From Thermomicrobiales bacterium (GTDB lineage: Bacteria; Chloroflexota; Chloroflexia; Thermomicrobiales; UBA6265), in assembly GCA_030447415.1 (NCBI GenBank), contig JAUJOZ010000004.1, positions 124,001-188,000 on the forward strand: a DNA stretch of 64,000 nt, written 5' to 3'. Both the position numbers and the translations under genes were made by a program. How positions within the stretch are numbered: position 1 is the first letter of the stretch; each line of letters opens with the position of its first letter. Under the pieces are notes generated by a model. It was given only the letters and a program-made list of their open reading frames with translations. It was not told where the DNA came from and did not search any database. This document shows, in pieces, positions 9,017 to 17,484 of this stretch.

Positions 9017-10241
9017 ATGGCGCAGACGACCGCAGCCCCACAATCCCGTCCCCGGCCGGAAGAGCAACACACCGGCTTCACCGCCAAGGCGCTCCTGCTG
9101 GCGCTCCTGCCGCTCGTCCTCCTGGCGGGCGTGCTGGCCCTGATCGTCGCCACCGACGCCGGCCTCGGCGAGCGCGCGGTGCCGCCGATCGAGACGCTGA
9201 ACGTGCAGCGGGTCCGGCTGCCCGAGCCGGGCAGATCGAGCTGGCGGTGGTCAACGACGGCCGGACCCCATCACCATCGCCCAGGTGCTCGTCGACGACG
9301 CCTACTGGCAGCACGAGATCGATCCCGGTCCGCACCCTGGAGCGGCGGGACGCGGCGACCATCTCCATCCTCTACCCCTGGGTCCAGGACGAGGCCCACG
9401 CGATCGCCCTGGTGAGCGAGACCGGCGTCCTCTTCGAGGCGGAGATCCCGGTCGCGATGGAGAGCCCCCGCGCCGACCAGGAGAGCGTCGCCCGATTCGC
9501 CCTCGTCGGGCTCTACGTCGGCGTCGTGCCGGTGGCGCTCGGCCTGCTCTGGTACCCGTCGATGCGCCGCCTCGGTCGCCGGGGGATGAACTTCGTCTCG
9601 CGCTGACCGTCGGCCTGCTGGTCTTTCTCGCCGTCGACATTGGGGGGAGGCACAGGAGATCGCGCTGGGGGCCGCGGGAGCCGAGACGCCCCGGTCCTGG
9701 TGCCGCTCCTGGCGCTGCTGACGACGGCGCTGCTGGTCGTGATTGGCAACTCGTTGCGCGGCCGGAACAAGGAGTCCGGCGGGTTGAAGGCCTCGCCTAC
9801 CGGATCGCGTTCGGCATTGGGCTCCACAACCTCGGCGAGGGTTTGGCCATCGGTGCCGCCTTCGCCCTCGGTGAGGTGGCGTTGGGCGTCTTCCTCATCC
9901 TCGGCTTTACGCTGCACAACGTGACCGAGGGCGTCGGCATCGCCGCGCCGGTCGTCGGGGAGCACCCCCGCCTGGCGCGCTTCGCGGCGCTGGCGGCCGT
10001 CGCCGGGTTTCCGGCCATCCTCGGCACCTGGATCGGCGCGTTCACCTACTCGCCCTTCTGGACGACGGTCTTCTTCGCCGTCGGGATCGGTGCCATCCTC
10101 CAGGTGGTCTACGAGGTTGGCCTCCTCATCGTTCGCAGCCAGGCCAAGGCCGGCGAGCCGGCGATGACCTGGACGACCTTCGGCGGCGTCACGGCGGGCG
10201 TCGCGGTGATGTACCTGACGGGCCTCCTGGTGGCGGCGTGA
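9017..10241 (+). pseudogene. ZIP-family metal transporter with extra N-terminal domain, frameshifted
   Basis: Joined across frames this encodes about 405 aa. The start ATG at 9017 follows GAGAGAGAGG. The N-terminus has one membrane segment (ALLLALLPLVLLAGVLALIV). Next comes a roughly 110-residue beta-rich segment, with ELAVVND and ISILYPWVQDEAHAIALVSE, and then a ZIP-type permease core. Core hallmarks are IGLHNLGEGLAIGAAF and GFTLHNVTEGVGIAAP, where the His residues bind metal. Frame changes are needed near 9230, 9265, 9320, 9600, 9650, 9690 and 9785. The C-terminal 150 residues are intact in one frame. Its TGA overlaps the GTG of the regulator, a sign of translational coupling. Confidence 0.75.
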
Positions 10242-10969
10242 ACGCGGTGGGCGAGGACGTCGCGCGCGGAGATCCCGCTGGTCACGCCGGCGATAGAGGA
10301 CTACCTGAAGGCGGTCTACCGGCTGCGGGACGAGACGGGCCCGGTGACGACCCAGCGTCTCGCCGAGGCGCTCGGCGTGTCTGGCCCCTCCGTCACCAAC
10401 ATGGTCAAGCGCCTGCACGCGCTGGAGCTGGTGCGCCACGAGCGCTACCAAGGCGTGGAGTTGACGGATGCCGGGGAGCAGATTGCCCTTTCGGTCGTCC
10501 GCCACCACCGGTTGCTCGAGCTGTACCTGGTGGAGGCGCTCGGCTACGCGTGGGACAAGGCTCACACCGAGCGCCTGGAGCACCACGTCTCCGAGGAACT
10601 CGAGGCCCGGATGGAGGCAGCACTCGGCCATCCCACCCGCGATCCCCACGGCGATCGATCCCCGGCCGGGACGGGGCCGTCGCCGCGGTCCCCGACCGGT
10701 GCCTGCTGGACCTCGACCTGGGCGAGCGCGCCGTGATCGTCCGCGTCTCGGATCGGGACCCGGAGCAGCTGCGTTATCTCGGCGAGCTCGGCCTCTATCC
10801 GGGTGTCGCGGTCGTCGTCCTGGACAAGCTCCCGTTCGAGGGGCCGCTCCGGATCGGGACGGACGACGCCGAGCACATCATCGGTCGGCCCCTCGCCGCC
10901 GCCGTGCGCGTTACCGGCCACGCTCCGGTGGCTGATCCGCAGCCCACGCGACGGCGTAGAACCGACTGA
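10238..10969 (+). pseudogene. DtxR/MntR-type metal-dependent repressor, frameshifted
   Basis: The segment AIEDYLKAVYRLRDETGPVT followed by TQRLAEALGVSGPSVTNMVK is a classic DtxR winged-helix start. The dimerisation region follows (RHHRLLELYLVEALGYAWDK), then a C-terminal SH3/FeoA-like domain (LRYLGELGLYPGVAVVVLDK). The coupled GTG start at 10238 needs a frame change near 10266, and a second is needed near 10650. It probably senses Fe or Mn and controls the oxidase and transporter upstream. No operator could be assigned. Confidence 0.75.
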
Positions 10970-10979
10970 GAGCCGCCTC

Positions 10980-11589
10980 GTGACCGAACCTGGGGACTTC
11001 GACCTCATCGAGGCAATCAGGCGCCGGGATCCGGCGGCCCTCCTGGCGCTGTACGACCGGTACCGCGGAGTGACGTTCGCGCTCGCCTACCGCGTCCTCG
11101 ACGACGGCGGGACCGCCGAGGAGGTCGTGCAGGACGCGTTCTTGCTGGTCTGGCACAAGGTCGCGTCCTTCGATCCCGCGCGGGGCAGCGTCCGAGCCTG
11201 GTTGCTGACGATCCTTCACCACCGGGCGATCGACGCGCGACGGCGCCGCGCCCGGCCGTGGAAGCAGAACCTCCAGCTAGCAACCGTCGTGGACGAGACC
11301 GTCGCCGAGCCGGACGTCTGGGGTGAGGTGGCCCTTGGGTTGGAGCGCGACCGGGTGCGGGCCGCGCTCGCGCCTACGCGCTCCCGGAGGAGCAGCGACG
11401 CGCGATTGAGCTGGCCTCGAGGATCGCGACTTCGACGGGCTCACCTCACCACGAGATCGCGTCGCGGACACCCCGTGGGGCACCCTGGGCACGATCGATC
11501 ACCAGGGTCGGCTCAGGCTCGGATTGCAGAAGCTGCATCGGACGCTCGTCGAGCAGGAGGCAGGCGGGCTAACGCGAGCGAGGCGGTAG
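10980..11589 (+). pseudogene. ECF sigma factor, region 4 frameshifted
   Basis: The GTG at 10980 opens an intact sigma-70 region 2: ALYDRYRGVTFALAYRVLDD, then GGTAEEVVQDAFLLVWHKVA and ARGSVRAWLLTILHHRAIDA. Region 4 is present but scattered over frames: LPEEQRRAIELA, HHEIASRT and RLRLGLQKLHRTLVEQEAGG. At least three or four indels between 11365 and 11510 separate these pieces. An anti-sigma gene follows, as is usual for this sigma group. Confidence 0.7.
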
Positions 11590-11599
11590 ACCCGCCCGC

Positions 11600-12510
11600 G
11601 CCTGGATGCCTGCTAGGTGGCAGAAGGTGCAACCTGAGGAGATCGGATCCTATCGGACCTCCTTGGCGCCTACGCGCTCGGGCGACGCCCCTCGAGGCGG
11701 ACCGTGGCGCGGTCGCGGCCTTCGAGACGGGGCCGCGCATCCGCGCTTGGCGGCGTGCGCGGCCTGCTGGGCGAGTTGGCCGAGCTGCGGCGGGTCGTCC
11801 ATGCCCTGCCGCTGGCTCTCGAGGATCGCGCGAGCCGCCGCCGGCCGTGCGTGCCCGCATCCAGACCTGCGGCACCGCAGTCCTGGACGAACTGGCTGAT
11901 GCCGACCGGTCGGCGGTCGCTCCCCGGCCGCTGCCGCCGCCTCGGCGGGAGGCGGGGCGAGGTCTTCGTGGCGTCAACGCCCGTGCCAGGCGTTCGTCGC
12001 CTTCCTCGACCATCGTCGTGGTCCTGGACCGTCGTCACCCCGTGGGCCGCCGTCGTGCTCCTGCTCGCCTTCTCGCTCAAGGACATGCTGACCTGGAACT
12101 TGCGACTGCGCGAGGACCTGCGGCAGGCGCGCTTTCACCAGGAGATCGTGCAGACGGTTGCGCTACGAGCTTGTACACGTCGCCACGGGCATGGGCGCTC
12201 CGGTGACCTACCTGGCGGAGCGCCGGGTGCCGCTCGAAGGCGATTATCAGCGTCCGCGACCTCCCTCCCCTGTCGCCGGGCCAGGTGTATCAGCTATGGC
12301 TGGTTCGCAACGACGCGCCCGTCCCGGCCGGCATCTTCGCGGGACGTCCCCAGAACCGAATGCGCCGTGGCGGCCGACCCGGCCGAGTACCGGGAGGTGG
12401 CCATCACGGCCGAGTACCGCGGGTGCCGTCTTCGGCGCCGCGGGGCCGCCGGCAGCCCGACGGGTGCCACGATCTTCCGCGCCGCGATTGGCCACCCCGC
12501 GGCGAGGAGC
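11600..12510 (+). pseudogene. RskA-like anti-sigma factor, multiply frameshifted
   Basis: Fragments in order fit an anti-sigma-K factor. First is a zinc-less N-terminal helix set, DLLGAYALG then ATPLEADRGAVAAFE. Next is LLGELAELRRVVHALPLALE, then a membrane segment (WTVVTPWAAVVLLLAFS). The extracytoplasmic RskA C-terminal domain reads ISVRDLPPLSPGQVYQLWLV then RNDAPVPAGIFAG, and it ends GSPTGATIFRAAIG near 12500. The start codon cannot be fixed. It would hold the upstream ECF sigma at the membrane. The IS630 element begins just after its apparent end. Confidence 0.65.
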
Positions 12511-12537
12511 ACGACGACTCGGAACACCGGCCCGGAC

Positions 12538-13664
12538 CAAGTTCTGGACCCGGGCGATGCCGCCCGGGTCGCCGAGGGGCGGACCGCCGCCGGGTCGCGC
12601 GCCTCGGTCCGCGGAGAGGAGGGCGGGCGGCGGCGGCCACCTCCCGCGCTGGCCGGCAGGTCGGCCCACCAGCGATGGCAGCTCAGCTTGTCCTTGAGGT
12701 GACGCCAGACGCGCTCGATCAGGTTCAGCTCAGGCGCGTAGGCGGGCAGCCACAGCGGGCGGACCCGGTCCTGCTGGGCCATCCACCAGTCCTTGGCGCG
12801 CCGCCCCTTGTGGTAGCCGACGTTGTCCAGGACCACGACCAGCGGCCCGTCGGGGAACGCCGCGGCCAGGTGGTCGAGGAAGGCGACGAAGGCGGCGCCG
12901 TCCTTGTGCTCCGCGGTCTGGCAGACGAGCCGGCCGGTGGCGTAGTCGAGCGCCCCGAAGACGGCGAACGTGCCGTCCTCCCCGGCGGCCGGCACCCTCA
13001 GCGGGCACCTCCGCCGCCGCCACACCTTCGCCAGGCGGGGGTGACGGTGGACCTCGCACTCGTCGCAAGTAAACGAGGCGGAGTTCGCCGGGGGCGCCAA
13101 CGCTTTTTTTCGCCGCCACGCCAGGACCTCCTCGGCCGCCGCGACCGCCTCCTGGTCCTGGCGGTGCCGCAGGTCGTGGCGGGGGCGGCGGTACCGGTAG
13201 CCCAAGCGCTGCACCGCTCGGTGCACGGTCGCGGTGCAGACCCGGACACCCAGGCGCGCCGCCAGCACCTCGCGCAGGTCGCGGATGCTCCAGACCGTGA
13301 CCGGCAGCCCGTACGCCTGGGGGCTCGCCTCCAGCGCCTCCGCGAGGAACGCCAGCGCCGCGGCGTTCAGCTTGGGCGGGCGACCGGAGCGCGGCTCGTC
13401 AGCGAGGCCCCGGCGGCCGCCCGCCAGAAACCGGGCTTTCGCCGCCGCCAAGCGCGGATGCGGTTCGGCCCCGTCTCGAACAGGCGCGCGACCGCGGCCA
13501 CGGTCCGCCCCTCGGCGACCAGCAGCAGGGCGTGCGCCCGCCGACGCACCCGCGGGTCGGGGTCGGTCCGGGTCAGGCCCCGGAGATCGTCGGCGCACGG
13601 CGGCGAGGGTGGGGCCATCGCAGCACCTCCGCCCCCGCCGCCGCACGCACCGGTCCAAGACTTC
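12538..13664. mobile_element. IS630-family insertion sequence
   Basis: The element is about 1.13 kb, normal for IS630. Imperfect terminal inverted repeats are proposed at 12538-12556 and 13646-13664, with 14 of 19 bases matching when one is reverse-complemented. The transposase lies between them on the minus strand. The TA target duplication typical of this family could not be placed with certainty. The element sits just downstream of the anti-sigma gene. Confidence 0.5.
12600..13618 (-). pseudogene. IS630-family transposase, one N-terminal frameshift
   Basis: DDE transposase with an N-terminal helix-turn-helix (RRRAHALLLVAEGRTVAAVA). The catalytic triad is in place: FTCDECEVH, VVLDNVGYHKG and LPAYAPELNLIERVW. 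From the ATG at 13618 the frame must change near 13455, in a GGCGGCGGCG run, to join AWRRR to KARFLAGGRRGL. One extra G would restore it. The C-terminus after HRWWADLP has no clear stop in frame and reads on into the anti-sigma region, so the 3' end is uncertain. Confidence 0.7.
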
Positions 13665-13892
13665 TCTGAAGCTGCTTAGTCGTCGCTTACCTAACCAACA
13701 ACGAACTCGTCCCGCGAGCCTATTCGCTGTCGCCCCGCATGGGCACTGAGAGGGCTTGTCAGCTCGGCGGCTCTCTCCTGCGTCTACGTCACCTCCTCGG
13801 CGGCGCCAGGGATATGCCTCTACGCGACCGGGGATAACTGTGGTCACGGTCAACGTGAGAGGAACAGTGCCCCCGAACGAGGATGTGCCCGC

Positions 13893-15071
13893 TCACGCCA
13901 ACACGTCGCTCAACGCCGCGAGCAACTCGTCCACCTGCTCCCGCTGCCAGACAAGCGGCGGCAGGAGGCGCAGGGTGAGCGCGCCGGCGGGGAGGGCGAG
14001 AACGCCACGGGTCTGGAGGGCGCGCAAGGTGGGGGTGACGCGCTCCTTGAGCTCGATCCCGATCATCAGGCCGCGGCCGCGAACCTGGCGCACCTTCGGG
14101 CTGCCCAGGCCGGCAACCCGTTCCCTGATCTCCGCGCCGAGGTCGGCGGAGCGGGCGTAGAGATCGCGCTCCCGCAGGGCGGTGAGTGTGACGAGGGCGG
14201 CGCGGCAGGCGAGCGGGTTGCCGCCGAAGGTGCTGCCGTGGCTACCGGCAGGCACAGCCGCACTCACCGCTTCCGTCACCAGCGTTAGCCCAATGGGGAA
14301 CCCGTTGGCGAGCGCCTTTGCCGTGCAGAGGATGTCGGGCGTCACCCCGGCCTGACCCACGGCGAACGGAGCGCCGACACGGAACGCGGTCTGGACCTCG
14401 TCGGCAATGAAGAGCGCGCCGCGTTGGGCCGTGAGGTCTCGGACGGCGCGGAGGTAGGCATCCGAGGCCGCGTAGACACCGGCCTCGCCCTGGATCGGCT
14501 CCAGGATCACGGCGGCCGTCTCCTCGTCCACCGCGGCCGCGAGGGCATTGGCATCATCGAACGGGACGTGGGTGACGCCGAAGGGCAGCGGCTCGAACGG
14601 GGCGCGGTACTTCGGGTCGGCGGTCGCGGCCAGCGCGCCGAGGGTGCGGCCGTGGTAGGCGCGCTTGGCGGCGACGATCTTCGGCCGCCCCGTGGCGACG
14701 CGGGCGAACTTGAGCGCCGCCTCGATTGCCTCCGCTCCGGAGTTGGCGAGAAACGCCCGGGTCAGCCTGGGTGGCGCAATCTCGGTCAGGGCCTGAAGGA
14801 GCGCCGCGCGGACGTCGCTGTAGAAGCTCTGGTGACCCGTGGACAGGGTCCGGAGTTGGTCCGTCACCGCAGCGACGAACGCAGGGTCGGCGTGACCCAG
14901 GACGGCTACCCCGTAGTTGCTCATCGCGTCGAGGTAGCGCCGTCCCTCGCTGTCGAACAGATAGGCCCCTTCACCGCGTACCAACGCGATCTCGCGCTTG
15001 GCGTAGAGCGGCAGTTGGTAGTCCTGCTCGATCCGCTGGATCGCGGCGAGCTCCGAGATGGTCGCGGTCAT
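13893..15071 (-). CDS. lysJ: [LysW]-aminoadipate semialdehyde aminotransferase
   Basis: A 392-aa class III PLP aminotransferase of the ArgD/LysJ group. It converts the LysW-bound semialdehyde to LysW-lysine, and may also make LysW-ornithine. Motifs: FLANSGAEAIEAALKFAR, the PLP-binding AYHGRTLGALA, ADEVQTAF and the Schiff-base lysine in CTAKALANGFPIG. It is assigned lysJ rather than argD because lysZ, lysY, lysX, lysK and lysW lie directly upstream. The ATG at 15071 has GGAGGT at ideal distance. It is the last gene of the cluster. Confidence 0.9.
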   Translation of the reverse strand: MTATISELAAIQRIEQDYQLPLYAKREIALVRGEGAYLFDSEGRRYLDAMSNYGVAVLGHADPAFVAAVTDQLRTLSTGHQSFYSDVRAALLQALTEIAPPRLTRAFLANSGAEAIEAALKFARVATGRPKIVAAKRAYHGRTLGALAATADPKYRAPFEPLPFGVTHVPFDDANALAAAVDEETAAVILEPIQGEAGVYAASDAYLRAVRDLTAQRGALFIADEVQTAFRVGAPFAVGQAGVTPDILCTAKALANGFPIGLTLVTEAVSAAVPAGSHGSTFGGNPLACRAALVTLTALRERDLYARSADLGAEIRERVAGLGSPKVRQVRGRGLMIGIELKERVTPTLRALQTRGVLALPAGALTLRLLPPLVWQREQVDELLAALSDVLA

Positions 15072-15169
15072 CAAGAGACCTCCTTAGCCGGGCGAGGCCC
15101 GATGACGCGTACTCGCCGGGCCGGAGACAACGCGCGGCTCACGAACCAGGCTGACTCACGCACTGTTCC

Positions 15170-15994
15170 TTATGAATGGACCGTAGACTCCGCACGAATG
15201 GTCGTACCTCGCCCTGCCAGCGCGCGTTGAATCGGTTGCTCGGCACGGCCGTCGGCGAAGATCACGCGGCCGACGCCACGGGCCACGGCGTCCAGCGCGG
15301 CCTCGACTTTGACGGTCATGCGCCCGCCGGCGACGGCGAGGGCGGCTTCCGGCGCCGCGGCGTTGATCTCCTGGATCAGTGAGGTCTCGTCGGCACGGTC
15401 GGCGAGGAGACCGGGGGTGTCGGAGAAGAAGAGGAGGCCGTCGGCCCCGAGCGCAATCGCCAGTGCCAGCGCGAGCTTGTCGCCGTCCACGTTGATTGGC
15501 ACCCCGTCTTCGCCGAGCGCGGGCGGCGTCAGGACCGGGAGGTAGCCCGCGTCGAGGAGCAGCCTGACAAGCCGGGGGTCGATCTGCTCAAGCGTGCCGG
15601 CGTGGTCGTCGCGGAAGACCTTGACCCTGCCGTCCTCGGTCCCACGCAGCACCGGCTTGCGGCGGCCGGAAGCGATGCGGCCGTCGAGCGCGCTGAGCCC
15701 GACCGCGTTCACCCCGGCCGCCTGGAGCGTCGCCACGAGCGTCTTGTTGACCTTGCCGCAGTAGGCCATCAGCATCGCGTCCATCGTGGCGCGGTCGGTG
15801 TAGCGGGTGACGCGACCGCCGGCGGAAGCGACCATCCGGGGCGGCATCCCCAGCGCGCTGCTGAGCCGGGAGAACTCGGCGTTCCCGCCGTGGACGACCA
15901 CGACCGGCTTGGCAAGTGCTGCCAGGTCGGTCGCGAAGTTAGCGTAGCCCCCCTCACCGATGGCAGCTCCGCCGCCGATCTTGATCACGAGCAT
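15170..15994 (-). CDS. lysZ: [LysW]-aminoadipate 6-kinase
   Basis: A 274-aa amino-acid kinase of the acetylglutamate kinase fold. It phosphorylates the side-chain carboxylate of LysW-aminoadipate, and perhaps LysW-glutamate. The N-terminal nucleotide loop is VIKIGGGAAIGEGG. Substrate-binding HGGNAEFS and the C-terminal INVDGDKLALALAIALGA region are typical. The LysZ-type HGGN motif replaces the HGGGP of ordinary ArgB. The ATG at 15994 has AGGAG upstream. Confidence 0.9.
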   Translation of the reverse strand: MLVIKIGGGAAIGEGGYANFATDLAALAKPVVVVHGGNAEFSRLSSALGMPPRMVASAGGRVTRYTDRATMDAMLMAYCGKVNKTLVATLQAAGVNAVGLSALDGRIASGRRKPVLRGTEDGRVKVFRDDHAGTLEQIDPRLVRLLLDAGYLPVLTPPALGEDGVPINVDGDKLALALAIALGADGLLFFSDTPGLLADRADETSLIQEINAAAPEAALAVAGGRMTVKVEAALDAVARGVGRVIFADGRAEQPIQRALAGRGTTIRAESTVHS

Positions 15995-16092
15995 GGCGAA
16001 CTCCTGCGAAGCGGACGCGGGGTGCGGGGCGCGGGACGTATTTGGCGTAATCAAAGGTGAACCCGCGCCTAACACTCTGCCCCGCGGCGCAC

Positions 16093-17139
16093 CTAGATCG
16101 GGTGCAGCCCCGGGAACCCGAGGCCGGTCGTCTCGTCGAGATCGCACCGGATATTGAAGGCTTGCACGGCTTGGCCGGCGGCTCCCTTCATGAGATTGTC
16201 GAGTGCGGCCATCACCACCAGGCGGTTGGAGTCGGGGTCGCGCTCGAAGCCGACGTCGCACCAGTTGGCGCCGGACAGGATTTTCGGATCCGGATAGCGA
16301 TGGACGCCGCTTGCTTCCTTGACAAGCCGCATGAACGGCTCGTCCTTGTACGCCGCTCGGTAGATCCCCCAGACGTCCTTCTCCGACAGCGGCTCCTTGA
16401 GGAAGACGTGGGAGGTGGCGAGGATGCCGCGGACCGCCTCGATCGCGGTTGCGGAGAAGGCCACCGGAGGCAGCACGCCGTCGACCGTCAACTCCTGAGC
16501 GATCTCGGCGGTGTGGCGGTGACCGGTCGGCTTGAACGACCGCATGGCACCGCTCCGCTCGGGGTGGTGCGAGCCAAGGCTGGGTCCCCCACCGGAGCCG
16601 GAGGAGCCGGTCTTCGCCTCGATCACCACGGGTCGAGTCACGTCGACCACACCGGCCTGGTAGAGCGGGTAGAGCCCGAGGATCGCGGACGTGGCCATGC
16701 AGCCCCCGCTTGAGATGGCGTCCGCGCGCGCGATCTCCTGCCGGTGCAGTTCCGGGATGCCGTAGACGAACTCGGCGAGCATCGTCGGATCGGCGTGGTC
16801 GTGGCCGTACCACCTGGGGTAGGTGGTCGGATCGCGCAGTCGAAAGTCGGCGCTGAGATCGATCACCAGACCGGCCATCCGTCGCAGCTCGGCCATCTTC
16901 CCCATTGCCACGCCGTGCGGCAGCGCCACGAAGAGCACGTCGCACGGCTCGAGCTTTTCGATGCTGACGAACTTCAGGTCCGTCCGCTTCCGAAGGTTGG
17001 GATGGATGGAGCGGACGAACTTGCCGGCGCTCCGCTCCGAAGTGACCTGCCGCAGCGTGACGGCCGGGTGGTCGAGCAGCAGCCGAACCAACTCCCCCCC
17101 GGCGTACCCGGATCCTCCAACGACCGAGACCTCGGTCAT
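16093..17139 (-). CDS. lysY: [LysW]-aminoadipyl phosphate reductase
   Basis: A 348-aa ArgC-family NADPH-dependent reductase acting on the LysW-bound acyl phosphate made by LysZ. The NADP loop is VVGGSGYAGGELVRLL. The catalytic cysteine lies in SSGGCMATSA, and a conserved His region follows (SFKPTGHRHTAEIAQE). Length is normal. The ATG at 17139 is preferred to the GTG one codon earlier because GGAGG sits 6 bases upstream of it. A 98-base spacer without a gene precedes lysZ. Confidence 0.92.
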   Translation of the reverse strand: MTEVSVVGGSGYAGGELVRLLLDHPAVTLRQVTSERSAGKFVRSIHPNLRKRTDLKFVSIEKLEPCDVLFVALPHGVAMGKMAELRRMAGLVIDLSADFRLRDPTTYPRWYGHDHADPTMLAEFVYGIPELHRQEIARADAISSGGCMATSAILGLYPLYQAGVVDVTRPVVIEAKTGSSGSGGGPSLGSHHPERSGAMRSFKPTGHRHTAEIAQELTVDGVLPPVAFSATAIEAVRGILATSHVFLKEPLSEKDVWGIYRAAYKDEPFMRLVKEASGVHRYPDPKILSGANWCDVGFERDPDSNRLVVMAALDNLMKGAAGQAVQAFNIRCDLDETTGLGFPGLHPI

Positions 17140-17156
17140 CACGGTCCTCCTTTCTC

Positions 17157-17429
17157 CTAGCTCGGACGCCGGTCGCGCACGTGACGAGGCAGCCAGACGT
17201 CAATGCGGGTGTCGCCCAACGCCAGTACGAGCTCGTGGCCGGCCGCCCCGCGACTGGCCTGAAGCTCGCCCTCAAGCAAGACCCAGAGCGCGTCGGTCGA
17301 TGCCCCCTCCGCCACGACCCACTCCTCCGCCGGGCACGCCACTTCATCGGCACGCTCGCCAAGCCACTGGATCGGCTCGTCCGGGAAGGCTGCGAACAGC
17401 GACGTTCGTCGCAGGTCATCGATCGTCAT
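17157..17429 (-). CDS. short cNMP-binding-fold protein inside the lysine cluster
   Basis: A 90-aa ORF between lysX and lysY. DLRRTSLFAAFPDEPIQWLG and TDALWVLLEGELQASRG match the first half of a CRP-type cyclic-nucleotide-binding beta-barrel. The phosphate-binding cassette (FGE...R) and any DNA-binding domain are absent. It stops 15 bases before lysY. It may be a remnant or a small regulatory or structural subunit. The conserved pattern, with 55 bases between lysX and its start, suggests it is translated as part of the operon. Confidence 0.55.
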   Translation of the reverse strand: MTIDDLRRTSLFAAFPDEPIQWLGERADEVACPAEEWVVAEGASTDALWVLLEGELQASRGAAGHELVLALGDTRIDVWLPRHVRDRRPS

Positions 17430-17484
17430 CGCGGCCCTCGACTGGCGCTGGGGCGGTGCGACCCCGGTATCCGACCCGTGGTGC

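Noticed and set aside
13104-13110. A7 run in the IS630 transposase as a programmed frameshift site
   Set aside because: The frame is the same on both sides of the run; the actual frame break lies near 13455 in a GGC repeat.
15170-17419. A single 749-codon frame spanning lysZ and the region upstream
   Set aside because: Only the last 274 codons are LysZ; the rest is the antisense-like shadow of lysY.
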